A stretch of 64,000 nucleotides of DNA from Nitrospirota bacterium (GCA_030645475.1 JAUSMA010000069.1:248001-312000); one strand, 5' to 3'; shown: positions 53,701 through 61,983, counted from the stretch's first letter. Numbers and translations are program-made. The notes: generated by a model from the sequence alone, not told the origin.

Positions 53701-54183
53701 ATGAAGCGTATTCAGCAGTATGTTCTCGGGCTCGTGGCCGTGTTTGCGTTGGCCGGTTGTTCGGGCCACCATCATCATGGAATGGCCAGTGAAGGTAAAG
53801 GGGATGGCTATTGGCAGAAGGGCCAGCAGGACATGGCTTCGTTGATCGATCGTACGGTCAAGGATCAGGGGAAGGCCGCGCAAGTCAAAGCGGTGGTGAA
53901 CGACATTGTCGCGGAATTGAAGGCGAGCCGTGAGGTCGCTCGTGCGGGGCATCGTAAGCTGTATGAGTTGAACGCGAACTACGCGGCGACCCCGGAGGAG
54001 TTCACCAAGGTCCTGGATGATTCGAATAATCAGCGGATGCAGTCGGCCGCGAAGATTCTCTTGCTCCGGTTCAAGATGAAGGATCTCATGACGGCGGAAG
54101 AGTGGAAGGCCCTGTCGGACCAGATGTTGTCCTACAGCAGCCGCTACCGGCACAGCGACTCATCTCCCAAGACCGGCTATTAA
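53701..54183 (+). CDS. Helical lipoprotein (160 aa), CpxP/Spy-like in composition
   Basis: CAGGAGGATCCC before the ATG is a strong ribosome binding site. Signal peptide with lipobox LAGC (Cys20), then a His cluster SGHHHHG directly after the lipidated Cys, which may bind metal. The mature chain is helical and charged, resembling small periplasmic chaperones of the CpxP/Spy/heavy-metal-resistance type; the LTxxQ signature of that family is not seen. Confidence 0.65.
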   Translation: MKRIQQYVLGLVAVFALAGCSGHHHHGMASEGKGDGYWQKGQQDMASLIDRTVKDQGKAAQVKAVVNDIVAELKASREVARAGHRKLYELNANYAATPEEFTKVLDDSNNQRMQSAAKILLLRFKMKDLMTAEEWKALSDQMLSYSSRYRHSDSSPKTGY

Positions 54184-54198
54184 CGGGCTCTAGTGAGC

Positions 54199-54300
54199 CG
54201 TGAAAGGTAAAACGTAAAAGCTGAAAGGTTGGACTGCCGAATGCTTGCCCTCCGACACCTTTCACGTGTATCGATTCACGTTTCACGGGGCAGTTTTTTT
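54199..54300 (+). terminator. Inverted repeat with T7 tract after the lipoprotein gene
   Basis: CGTGAAAGGT (54199-54208) pairs with ACCTTTCACG (54257-54266), and the region ends GGCAG followed by seven T at 54294-54300. The bases just beyond (TGAGCAGCCC) match the right end of the stop-adjacent repeat family, so this may be a highly diverged copy lying 3-15 bp after the stop. Confidence 0.5.
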
Positions 54301-54323
54301 GAGCAGCCCTTGGAACGTTGAGG

Positions 54324-55361
54324 CTAACTTCGAGCCGGCGTGGCAGTAAGAGGCAGGGGTGTCCAGATCGCGCCGGCATCGGTCGAGCGGTAGAGCCCGC
54401 TGCCGTTCGTGCCGACAAACAGCATGTGTGAATCGCGCGGGCTCATGGCGAGCGTGCGAATGTTCAGCGAGGTCAGTCCGCTATTGATTGCGCTCCAAGT
54501 CTGTCCGCTGTCGGGGCTCTTCCAGACGCCGCTCGGCCCTCCGATATAGAGGGTCTTCGGCTCGGCCGGATCGATCAAGATACTGCTCACGAAGAGGTCG
54601 GGGAGCGTTTGCCCGATCCGTTCCCATTGATCTCCGCGCGTGGCGGAGCGAAAGAGGCCCTTCGTCGTTCCGGCATAGATGACGTCCGGGTTGACGACGT
54701 CGAAGACCAGGGCATTAACCCCCAGCGCCATTCCCCCCATCAGTTCCTGCTCGGGAATCAGCCCGTTGTTGATCTTCTTCCATCCCATCGCCGCATTGTC
54801 GGACCGGTAAACCCCTCCCGTCGTTCCGGCAAAGAGAATTCGTGGATCGCGGGGATGAATGGCGATGGAGACCACGATGTGGACCTCCTTCATCCCGGCC
54901 ATGCGCTCTTCCCATTCTCGTCCGCCGTCTTTTGTGTAAAAGGCGCCGACGGTCGTGGCAGCGTAGATCTGATCGTGGTCGGTCGGGTGAAAGACGAATT
55001 CATTGATGAAGGAGACGTGCTCTTTGAGCCCGACGTTGTGGGGGAGCCAATGTTGCCCGCCATCGGGACTCTTGTAGACCGCGTCGGCCATCGTGCCGGC
55101 GTAGATCGTGGCCGGGAACTGAGGATCGATCGCGAGCGTCGTCACCCGCCTGGCGCTAAAGCTTGGGAACCGTTCCCACAACTGGCCTCCATCCCGCGAC
55201 TTGTAGACCGCATCGTTCGTCGCGACGTAGAGGATGTTCGCGTTGGTCGGATGGAGCGCGATGGAGACGATCGCTTCGCTGTCCTTTTGGCAGCCGAGAG
55301 ACGACAAGACAAGTAACAGAGAGGCGAATTGTGCAAGACGCAAGGCGGTTCGAATCAGCAT
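54324..55361 (-). CDS. BNR/Asp-box (Ycf48-like) beta-propeller lipoprotein
   Basis: 345 residues. Signal peptide with lipobox LSSLGC at Cys24, then six to seven blades each with an Asp-box of the form S-x-D-G-G-x-x-W (SRDGGQLW, SPDGGQHW, TKDGGREW, SPDSGQTW, STDAGAIW) and ILYVA/TIYAG strands. Sialidase-like or Ycf48/HCF136-like propellers share this fold; no sialidase catalytic residues are evident. Probably a protein-interaction module at the outer membrane. Confidence 0.85.
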   Translation of the reverse strand: MLIRTALRLAQFASLLLVLSSLGCQKDSEAIVSIALHPTNANILYVATNDAVYKSRDGGQLWERFPSFSARRVTTLAIDPQFPATIYAGTMADAVYKSPDGGQHWLPHNVGLKEHVSFINEFVFHPTDHDQIYAATTVGAFYTKDGGREWEERMAGMKEVHIVVSIAIHPRDPRILFAGTTGGVYRSDNAAMGWKKINNGLIPEQELMGGMALGVNALVFDVVNPDVIYAGTTKGLFRSATRGDQWERIGQTLPDLFVSSILIDPAEPKTLYIGGPSGVWKSPDSGQTWSAINSGLTSLNIRTLAMSPRDSHMLFVGTNGSGLYRSTDAGAIWTPLPLTATPARS

Positions 55362-55456
55362 GGTGTTGTGGTGTGAAACCTAAGAGGTTGCAAGGCATCT
55401 ATTTTGGCACACAGGAAACCCAATAGCATACAGGGCGACGATAGACGAATATTCCG

Positions 55457-55580
55457 CAGGATGCTCAAAAATTTCGTCCAGCAAGGCCGCAGTGAGTGAA
55501 GAGCCGAGGCGTACCTCCTGAGGTACGTTGAGGGTCTGAACGATGCGAGAACGCCGCTGGCGGACTTTTTCAGCATCCTG
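55457..55580 (-). repeat. Stop-adjacent structured repeat, copy F (full length)
   Basis: 124 bp. On the minus strand it follows the AttH-like stop with no gap. Ends CAGGATGCTGAAAA and TTTTGAGCATCCTG pair; centre CGTACCT/AGGTACG with a 4-nt loop. Right-hand GCGGCCTTGCTGGACG is typical of the family. Confidence 0.88.
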
Positions 55581-56714
55581 CTATAGCTTCTTCGAGAATC
55601 GTTCTGCGTACCCCGTCAACTCCATATAGCCTTTCCCCTGAATGGGCCGCCCCTGCGTCGTGCCGCGGGCTTCGATGGCGCCTTCCCAATAGGTCACTTG
55701 GGTGCTGCGCGTGGTGGATAGTTCCTGTTCTGCCATGAGGGGAGCGAGTTCCAACGAAAGTTGTTGGGAGGGGATGGTCAAGCGCCAACGTTGCGGATAG
55801 AGGGCCTTGCTCGCAGGACTGGTCCAATGACTCGTGGGCTCGAGCGTGAAGTCTCCGATCGAAAGGTGGTGCCCGTGACCGTCGCGGTCGACGAGGGTCC
55901 CGCTGGAGACCGGATCGGCCGATCCGTCGGCGCGGCGGAGCCGATAGAGCATCAGTTCCCTCTGGTCGTCGAGCTGTAGGCTGAACCAGTCCCATCCAAC
56001 CAGATCCTTGCCAAGCTCCGCCGAGCCGAACTCATGGTCCATCCAACTCGTACCGGTCACATCGAATGATTCGTTCCCGATTGTGAGCTTGCCGGTCGTG
56101 GCCAGTCTCGTGAGGGAATAGTAGTGGGACGCCTGTTCAGGGGCCGAACCTTTATGGCTGATGCCGTCTGTGCCATGTACGACGAGTGGTTTGTCCGGCG
56201 AGACCGTGAGCTGGATGGCCAGGTCGCCGTCTGCTGCTTGGAGGGTCTGTATCGCAGGGGTTGCCACTGGCGACTCGGCACTCCACCGATCGATCCAGAC
56301 GTGAAGGCGATCGTCTGTAGCACCGGCTTTGCCCAAGCCGGCCCGGCTGATCTTTTCAGCATAACGAAATCGTCCCTTGCTGAGGTCCGTCACGGCGAAA
56401 TGGGCGAGGTACAGTTGCGTCACGTCCCATTGTGACGGCAGGGTGTTCGTGTGCTCGCGCGGCATGCCGCGGCGGAAGAAGGTCAGTTGATAGCCAAAGG
56501 CACGGCCATCTTTCGCCGTCAGCTGGCCGGTGTAGTACCACCATTCGGTGCGAAACGCCTCATGCGCTCCATGATCTCGTGGAAAGGTATAGCGATAGCC
56601 CTCCCGGGCGATTCGAAACTCCTCCGCCGTATCGGCCGCGAGTCCCGGTACGACGACGAGGAGACTGCTCGACAGAAGGAGGAGGTGCCGAAGATGATGC
56701 CGTATGTTGGCCAT
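55581..56714 (-). CDS. AttH/CrtC-like lipocalin-domain hydrolase, exported
   Basis: 377 residues. Signal peptide ending GLAAD. YTFPRDHGAHEAFRTEWWYY and GYQLTFFRRG open the AttH/CrtC N-terminal domain, GTSWMDHEFGS and VGWDWFSLQL the second. These are carotenoid 1,2-hydratase-like (lipocalin-type) proteins; outside carotenoid clusters their substrate is unknown. Start at MANIRHH; an upstream extension lacks a signal character. The stop TAG abuts the structured repeat. Confidence 0.83.
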   Translation of the reverse strand: MANIRHHLRHLLLLSSSLLVVVPGLAADTAEEFRIAREGYRYTFPRDHGAHEAFRTEWWYYTGQLTAKDGRAFGYQLTFFRRGMPREHTNTLPSQWDVTQLYLAHFAVTDLSKGRFRYAEKISRAGLGKAGATDDRLHVWIDRWSAESPVATPAIQTLQAADGDLAIQLTVSPDKPLVVHGTDGISHKGSAPEQASHYYSLTRLATTGKLTIGNESFDVTGTSWMDHEFGSAELGKDLVGWDWFSLQLDDQRELMLYRLRRADGSADPVSSGTLVDRDGHGHHLSIGDFTLEPTSHWTSPASKALYPQRWRLTIPSQQLSLELAPLMAEQELSTTRSTQVTYWEGAIEARGTTQGRPIQGKGYMELTGYAERFSKKL

Positions 56715-56846
56715 GCGCGAAAGACCGTTCGTGAGGTGGAGGAACTGCGACCAGCGCTTATAGCATGCTTCGGTAGGTGGCACAAATCCCCTGTATTGAT
56801 GAGGGTTTTACCAACTTAACGGGTGAGCGATGCCCCGCTCTTTCCG

Positions 56847-56876
56847 TTGACAATTTTGGCGAGCATCAGCTATCGT
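56847..56876 (+). promoter_or_regulatory. Promoter of the LON-domain operon, leaderless arrangement
   Basis: TTGACA (6 of 6), 18 bp, TATCGT (4 of 6). The ATG at 56882 begins 5 nt after the -10 box, exactly where transcription should start, and no ribosome binding site is present. Confidence 0.55.
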
Positions 56877-56881
56877 GAGTT

Positions 56882-57571
56882 ATGCAGACCGATCACGGGC
56901 GAGAGCCCCACGAACATGACCGGCGTGACAGCGCGACGCCCTTTCCTATTCCCTCGAGGATCCCGGTGTTCCCGCTTCCGAACGTCGTGTTGTTCCCCAA
57001 GACCTATCTGCCTCTGCATATTTTTGAGCCACGCTACCGCACCATGGTCTCGGATGCGGCGATAAGCGGGCAGTGCATCGGCATGGCCCTGCTCAAGGAC
57101 GGGTGGGAAACAGACTATTACGGTCATCCGCCCGTATTCTCGACGGGCTGTGTCGGTCGGCTGGTGAGTGTGCAGCCGATGGCCGATGGCCGATCCAATA
57201 TCATGCTGCAAGGCCTGGAACGGTTTGAGATTGAACGCGAGTGGTACGACAAGCCCTATCGTGAGGCCACCATTGCGGTCACGGTTCATGGCGCCGAGGC
57301 GTCATTGGACCCCACGGTCCGCCAGCGCCTGTTCACCATCCTGGAATCCTATCTCCGGTCCCGCGATGAGGCGCCCACCTGGCAAGAATTTTTCCGTGAA
57401 GAAGTCAGCGATGAGATTTTCGTCAACACCCTATCCACCTACTTGGAGTGTACGCCCTTGGAAAAGCAGTTTCTGTTGGAGGCCGACAGTCTTCACCAAC
57501 AAGCCCGCCGTCTCAGCGACCTCATCGAGTTCATGATGCACGATCAATCCGGTGCGAAGGGTTGGGGCTAA
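56882..57571 (+). CDS. LON substrate-binding domain protein
   Basis: 229 residues consisting of a Lon N-terminal-type domain without ATPase or protease parts: PVFPLPNVVLFPKTYLPLHIFEPRYR, the GCVGRLVSVQPMADGRSNIMLQGLERFEI block, and a helical C-terminal half. The first 25 residues are polar and likely disordered. It heads an operon: its TAA overlaps the exporter ATPase start by one base. Confidence 0.88.
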   Translation: MQTDHGREPHEHDRRDSATPFPIPSRIPVFPLPNVVLFPKTYLPLHIFEPRYRTMVSDAAISGQCIGMALLKDGWETDYYGHPPVFSTGCVGRLVSVQPMADGRSNIMLQGLERFEIEREWYDKPYREATIAVTVHGAEASLDPTVRQRLFTILESYLRSRDEAPTWQEFFREEVSDEIFVNTLSTYLECTPLEKQFLLEADSLHQQARRLSDLIEFMMHDQSGAKGWG

Positions 57572-58542
57572 TGGATCGCGCCATCGCTATCCAGGTGTCG
57601 CACCTGACGAAAACCTATGATGCGCAGACGGCCGTCTCCGATTTGTCGTTTCAGGTCTATGCCGGCGAGATTTTCGGTTTACTCGGCCCGAACGGGGCGG
57701 GGAAAAGCACCACGCTTCGGACGCTCATCACGCTGCTGACGCCGACGTCTGGCACGGCGAGCGTCTTGGGCCACGATACGGTGCGTGAGTCGGACGTTGT
57801 CCGGCAACTGATCGGCTACGTGCCCCAGGAGCGGGCCATCGATCGCTTTCTCACCGGCCGGGAGCATCTCGAACTGCTCGGCGCGCTCTATCACCTGTCG
57901 AAGGCCGAAGCGACGAAACGGATCGGCGAGTTGCTGAAGCTGGTGGAACTGGAAGAGGCAGCCGATCGTCCGGCGAAGACCTATTCCGGCGGGATGAAAC
58001 GGAAGCTCGACATTGCCTGCGGTCTGTTGCCGGATCCTAAGATTCTGTTCCTCGATGAGCCGACGTTGGGCTTGGATGTGCAGAGTCGGCTCAGGATTTG
58101 GGACTATGTGCGGATGTTGAAAGCGCGCGGCATGACGATCGTGATGACGACGAATTATTTGGATGAGGCAGACCAGCTCTGCGATCGGTTGGCCATCATC
58201 GATGTCGGCAAGATCAAGGCACTCGGGTCGCCGGCTGAACTGAAAGTAGGGCTGGGTGGCGATATCGTGTCGTTGACCTTGAAGGATCTGACGAAGATCC
58301 CCGCATTGGTGTCTGCCCTGACGGGACAACCGGCCATGCGAGCGGTCAAGGCGACAGCGACCGGCCTGGATATCCGGGTCGATTCGCCAGAGAAGGCTCT
58401 GCCGGCAATTCTTGAGTCAGCCAATCGATTGGATTGCCGGCTGGAGTTTATCGAGTACCACCGGCCGCGGCTGGACGATGTGTTCATCGCCCATACGGGA
58501 CGGTCCATGACCGAATCGGTTCAAGACATTCAGACGGTATAA
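57571..58542 (+). CDS. ABC-2 exporter ATP-binding protein (DrrA-like)
   Basis: 323 residues. Walker A GPNGAGKST, Q-loop in GYVPQE, signature YSGGMKRKLD, Walker B ILFLDEPTLGLD, and a C-terminal DUF4162-type domain (about 235-310) as in daunorubicin-type exporters. Start fixed by the one-base overlap with the LON gene. It powers the permease encoded 9 bp downstream. Confidence 0.93.
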   Translation: MDRAIAIQVSHLTKTYDAQTAVSDLSFQVYAGEIFGLLGPNGAGKSTTLRTLITLLTPTSGTASVLGHDTVRESDVVRQLIGYVPQERAIDRFLTGREHLELLGALYHLSKAEATKRIGELLKLVELEEAADRPAKTYSGGMKRKLDIACGLLPDPKILFLDEPTLGLDVQSRLRIWDYVRMLKARGMTIVMTTNYLDEADQLCDRLAIIDVGKIKALGSPAELKVGLGGDIVSLTLKDLTKIPALVSALTGQPAMRAVKATATGLDIRVDSPEKALPAILESANRLDCRLEFIEYHRPRLDDVFIAHTGRSMTESVQDIQTV

Positions 58543-58551
58543 GGAGAGACA

Positions 58552-59331
58552 GTGGCGCAGTACTGGCAAGAAATTCATGCATTGACGATGCGGTGGGTCC
58601 GGCGGCTCAGCCGCGAAAAATTCAGTATGTTGTTCACGCTCGTGCAGCCGATGCTGTTCTGGCTGATCTTTTTCGGCAACCTGTTCCAGCGGGCGGCTGA
58701 TGTGCAGGTGACGCAGGCCCCGAACTACATCAGCTTCCTGACCGCCGGTGTGGTCGTTATGACGGTCCTCAATAACGGACTGGCCGGGGGTGTGGATCTG
58801 CTGTTCGACAAGGAGAACGGGTTCCTGGAACGGTTAATGACGACGCCGATCCATCGGAGTTCTGTGATCCTGAGCCGCTTCATTTTCGTGATGACGATTA
58901 CCTCGCTCCAAGTGCTCGTGATCCTCGGCGTCGCCTTTCTGTTCGGCGTTCAACCGGCGACGGGGTTGCTGGGCATCGCCGCAATCTTAATGATCGGGAT
59001 GCTCTTCGGTGTCGGTCTCACGGCCATTTCCATGGCCATGGCCTTTTCCGTGAAAAGTCACGGCGATTTCTTTTCGGTCCTGGGATTCCTGTCGCTCCCG
59101 ATGATTTTCTTGAGCTCGGCGTTGGTGCCCTTGGAGGCGATGCCCGGGTGGATGGGATTTCTGGCGCGCTTCAATCCGATGACCTGGGCGATCGACGCGG
59201 TGCGGCCGTTGATTCTGTCAGGCTGGACTGAGGCGCTCCCCCACGTCGCAATGGTGGTGGTCGTCATGGTCATATTCGACGCGATCTGTCTCTACGGGAG
59301 CGCCAAAGCGTTCCGTCGGGCCATGGGTTAA
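58552..59331 (+). CDS. ABC-2 type exporter permease
   Basis: 259 residues with GTG start and AAGGAGAG 7 bp upstream. Six hydrophobic segments, the ABC-2 signature region FLSLPMIFLSSALVPLEAMPGW and FNPMTWAIDAVRPL typical of DrrB-like permeases. Substrate unknown: drugs, lipids or polymers are all possible. Its TAA overlaps the SirB1 start codon. Confidence 0.92.
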   Translation: MAQYWQEIHALTMRWVRRLSREKFSMLFTLVQPMLFWLIFFGNLFQRAADVQVTQAPNYISFLTAGVVVMTVLNNGLAGGVDLLFDKENGFLERLMTTPIHRSSVILSRFIFVMTITSLQVLVILGVAFLFGVQPATGLLGIAAILMIGMLFGVGLTAISMAMAFSVKSHGDFFSVLGFLSLPMIFLSSALVPLEAMPGWMGFLARFNPMTWAIDAVRPLILSGWTEALPHVAMVVVVMVIFDAICLYGSAKAFRRAMG

Positions 59332-60218
59332 TGGGCGGGCTGTCCGGGAGTCCCACCATGTTGGTTAACGAGAGTCAAATCCGGGCCCTGATCCGGCTGC
59401 TGGCCGATGAGGACGAGAAGATCGTCCGGACCATCAGCGGCAAACTCATCGACATCGGCCCCTCAGCCGTTCCCCTCCTGCAGGAAGCGGAAATCGAACA
59501 GCCTGAAATGGCCGATCGATTCGTCTCGATCCTTGAGGAAATCCGCGGCGGCGATCTCGAGGATGAACTCACGCAGTTGGCGGCGCGGCCCGATGGCTTA
59601 ATGGATCTTGAGCAGGGCGCCTTTCTGATCGCTCGTTATGCCTATCCCACCCTCACGGTTTCTTCCTATGCCAGACAGCTCGACGAGATGGCGCAGGAAG
59701 TTCAGGAGCGAATCGGCCCCCGCGCATCGGGCGAGGAAACGATCAAGACGTTGAACCGGTACCTCTTTACGGAGCAGGGGTTCAAAGGTAATACCAAGAA
59801 TTATTACGAGTTAGAGAATAGTTACCTCAACTGCGTGATCGACCGGCGCACGGGTATTCCGATCAGTCTCTCGACGGTCTACCTCCTGGTCGGGAAGCGG
59901 CTGGGCCTTCCGGTTCATGGGATCGGGATGCCGGGTCATTTCCTCGTGAAGTATGAATCGGACCGCTACAAAGTTTTCGTCGATTGCTTCAACGGGGGGG
60001 CGTTGCTGACCGAGAAGAATTGCCAGCGCTTTCTCACGGAAGCCGGCTATGGAGTCGACGAGAAATATCTCCAGCAGAGTCCGGTGCGCGCGATTCTCTC
60101 TCGCATGATTAAAAACCTCCTGGCTATCTACTCCAAGCTCGACGACCCTCTCAAGAAAGCCCGCCTGACGAAGTTCATCGAAATCCTGGGTTGCGATAAC
60201 CGCGAAGGCGGCTTGTAG
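59331..60218 (+). CDS. SirB1-family transglutaminase-like protein
   Basis: 295 residues. N-terminal helical HEAT-like part (about 10-75), then the SirB1/transglutaminase-like core with NSYLNCVIDRRTGIPISLS, LGLPVHGIGMPGHFLVKY and VFVDCFNGG, followed by helical repeats. ATG overlaps the permease stop; ATG at 59358 (MLVNESQIRAL) may be the true start. SirB1 proteins have no settled function. Last gene of the LON-exporter operon. Confidence 0.87.
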   Translation: MGGLSGSPTMLVNESQIRALIRLLADEDEKIVRTISGKLIDIGPSAVPLLQEAEIEQPEMADRFVSILEEIRGGDLEDELTQLAARPDGLMDLEQGAFLIARYAYPTLTVSSYARQLDEMAQEVQERIGPRASGEETIKTLNRYLFTEQGFKGNTKNYYELENSYLNCVIDRRTGIPISLSTVYLLVGKRLGLPVHGIGMPGHFLVKYESDRYKVFVDCFNGGALLTEKNCQRFLTEAGYGVDEKYLQQSPVRAILSRMIKNLLAIYSKLDDPLKKARLTKFIEILGCDNREGGL

Positions 60219-60288
60219 TTCGTGAAACGTTCCTCGTGAAGCGGCGTTCGCGAATGAGGAGATACAATGACGAACGGATGGAGTCTTG

Positions 60289-60413
60289 AAGGCTGCTCAA
60301 AAAGGCCGTCCAGCAAGGCTGCAGCCGATGAAAGCACCGGAGGCGTAGCCTCTGGCTACGTTGAGGATGCTTTCGAGGGGAGAACGCCGCTGGCGGACTT
60401 TTTCAGCAGCCTT
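60289..60413 (-). repeat. Stop-adjacent structured repeat, copy G (full length)
   Basis: 125 bp. On the minus strand it follows the TAG of the RNase Z-like gene with no gap. Ends AAGGCTGCTGAAAAA and TTTTTGAGCAGCCTT are perfect inverted repeats; centre CGTAGCC/GGCTACG. The terminal pair is A-T here where other copies have C-G. The preceding 70 bp after the SirB1 stop hold GTGAAACG-type short repeats. Confidence 0.88.
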
Positions 60414-61169
60414 CTACAGTTTGATCGACATTAAGTCCTTCGCCACCACAATCTTTCCCCCGTACGCTTCTCCCGCCTGCTCCTGCACATTGTATCGTTC
60501 AGTGATTGGATAGAAGTGCGACAACACGAGTGTGCCGACTCCCGCCTCTTTAGCCACTTGTCCACATTGACCGGCATGGAGATGGACCGGGCTTGGCCGG
60601 CTTGCCGGGAATGAACAATCCAGCACCGCCAGGTCGACATCCCCACAGAGGCGCACCAGGCTGTCGCAGTATTGTGAATCGCCTGAGTAGGCCAATGCCT
60701 TTCCGCCATATTCAATTCGATAGCCCAGGCAATGGAGATTCTCTGTGTGGGTTACGGTTCGAGGAATCACCGTCGTCTTTCCAATCGTAAAGGCCCGATC
60801 GGCCACTTCTTTGAAATGAACCGCGAATGGCGCATGTGAGAAGCCCGGCATGGTGGTGAAGAGGGCTTGGAAAAACTTCTTGGTCCCGCGCGGACCGATC
60901 ACCGTGAGCGGCGGCCGCGTCCCCCCTTCGTATTTCGTAAAGATCATCGCATCGAAAAAGTAGGTGATGAAGTCTGAAAAGTGATCGGCGTGGTAATGAG
61001 AGAAGAGGATGTGGGTGATCCGATGCCGATTGACGCCGGTTTTTAGTAAGTTCACCAACGTACGTGGGCCAAAGTCCAAGAGGATTGTCTGGTCGGTGCG
61101 GACGAGATAGCCCGAGGCCGCTCGGGTGGGGTGGAGGTTCGTGCCGGATCCGAGAATCGTCAAGCGCAT
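60414..61169 (-). CDS. Metallo-beta-lactamase fold hydrolase, RNase Z-like
   Basis: 251 residues. MRLTILGSGTNLHPTRAASG at the N-terminus and the Zn motif HYHADH, with the further metal ligands in VTHTENLHCLGYRI, YSGDSQYCD and LSHFYP. RNase Z-like or phosphodiesterase-like; the long exosite arm of true tRNase Z is not obvious. Starts 19 bp after the MarR gene, suggesting co-transcription. Confidence 0.85.
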   Translation of the reverse strand: MRLTILGSGTNLHPTRAASGYLVRTDQTILLDFGPRTLVNLLKTGVNRHRITHILFSHYHADHFSDFITYFFDAMIFTKYEGGTRPPLTVIGPRGTKKFFQALFTTMPGFSHAPFAVHFKEVADRAFTIGKTTVIPRTVTHTENLHCLGYRIEYGGKALAYSGDSQYCDSLVRLCGDVDLAVLDCSFPASRPSPVHLHAGQCGQVAKEAGVGTLVLSHFYPITERYNVQEQAGEAYGGKIVVAKDLMSIKL

Positions 61170-61188
61170 AGGCAGAAGATGGACGGCG

Positions 61189-61644
61189 TTAGCTGGATTC
61201 CTGTTGAAAACTGTCGCGGAGACGAAGGAGGAGCGTGCGCACCGTCTCTGCATCTTTCTGATTCAGCGCCCGTTCGAAAAACGGTCGAATAAAGGCGATA
61301 TGCGCGGCGAAGGCTTTCTGAAACAGGGCGTCGCCCTTATCGGTCAGCCGTATATGGGTGCAACGGCGGTCTCCCTTGACCTCGTCCCGTCTGATGAGCC
61401 CCTTCGCGACGAGGCGGTCGAGCACACCGGTGAGCGTGCCTTTTGTGACGAGCGTTTTCGACGACAGCTCGGAACAGGTCATGCCGTCGGTGTCTCCGAG
61501 CGTAGCGATGACGTCGAATTGCGACGGCGTCAGCCGCATCGAACGAATATGCCGACCATCGACGCGCCAAAAGGCCAGGTAGGCCTCGACGAGCGGCCGC
61601 AGCACTTTCAGATAGGGATCGTCCTTGAGGTCCGGTAAGTCCAT
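61189..61644 (-). CDS. MarR-family transcriptional regulator
   Basis: 151 residues. Winged helix with LTPSQFDVIATLGD, MTCSELSSKTLVTKGTLTGVLDRLVAKGLIRRD and the wing KGDRRCTHIRLTDKG. Start at MDLPDLKDD; the open frame upstream is repeat DNA, not protein. It probably binds its own promoter region and may regulate the RNase Z-like gene downstream. Confidence 0.9.
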   Translation of the reverse strand: MDLPDLKDDPYLKVLRPLVEAYLAFWRVDGRHIRSMRLTPSQFDVIATLGDTDGMTCSELSSKTLVTKGTLTGVLDRLVAKGLIRRDEVKGDRRCTHIRLTDKGDALFQKAFAAHIAFIRPFFERALNQKDAETVRTLLLRLRDSFQQESS

Positions 61645-61690
61645 GTTCTGAGGATAGTCCGCACTAGAACGGAGATTCAAGGGGGGAGGC

Positions 61691-61780
61691 GGGCAGCCTG
61701 GTCGTCCTCCTGCTCGCGGAACGCGCACGATCAGAATGTGCTCGTTCGACGCGCGCAATCGAGGATCGACCAGGCCGCCC
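61691..61780. repeat. GC-rich hairpin element, copy 2
   Basis: Core 61711-61757 is 46 of 47 identical to copy 1 (inverse strand). Outer arms read GGGCAGCCTGGTCG-TCCTC on the left and pair with GAGGATCGACCAGGCCGCCC on the right, a sequence unrelated to the outer arms of copies 1 and 3. It lies upstream of the MarR gene in a 500-bp gene-free spacer. Confidence 0.75.
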
Positions 61781-61890
61781 TTTGGAGGAAGTAAGGATAG
61801 AGCAGGCGCGCACAGTCGGACCACTACGGGTGCCGTTCCCATCTGGAGGAAGTATTCAAGTTTGGAGGGATGGGTTAGAGCAGAGGAGGG

Positions 61891-61983
61891 GATGGAGGCT
61901 GATGATCTTCTGTGCTCGCGCAACGCGCGGCCTGAGAAGGCCCTCGTTGAACGCGCGCAGTGGAAGATCGATCAGCCTCCATC
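61891..61983. repeat. GC-rich hairpin element, copy 3
   Basis: Core 61913-61959 keeps the flanks TGCTCGCG-AACGCGC and CTCGTT-AACGCGCGCA with a different 14-bp loop (GGCCTGAGAAGGCC, itself self-complementary). Outer arms GATGGAGGCTGATGATCTTC and GAAGATCGATCAGCCTCCATC pair with a 1-nt bulge. It starts exactly 200 bp after copy 2; between them TTTGGAGG and TAGAGCAG motifs also recur. 61984-62148 shows nothing further. Confidence 0.75.

Noticed and set aside
61645-61923. 93-residue N-terminal extension of the MarR protein
   Set aside because: The extension translates the GC-rich hairpin repeat (ASNEHILIVRVPRA); the compact start at 61644 gives the normal MarR length.
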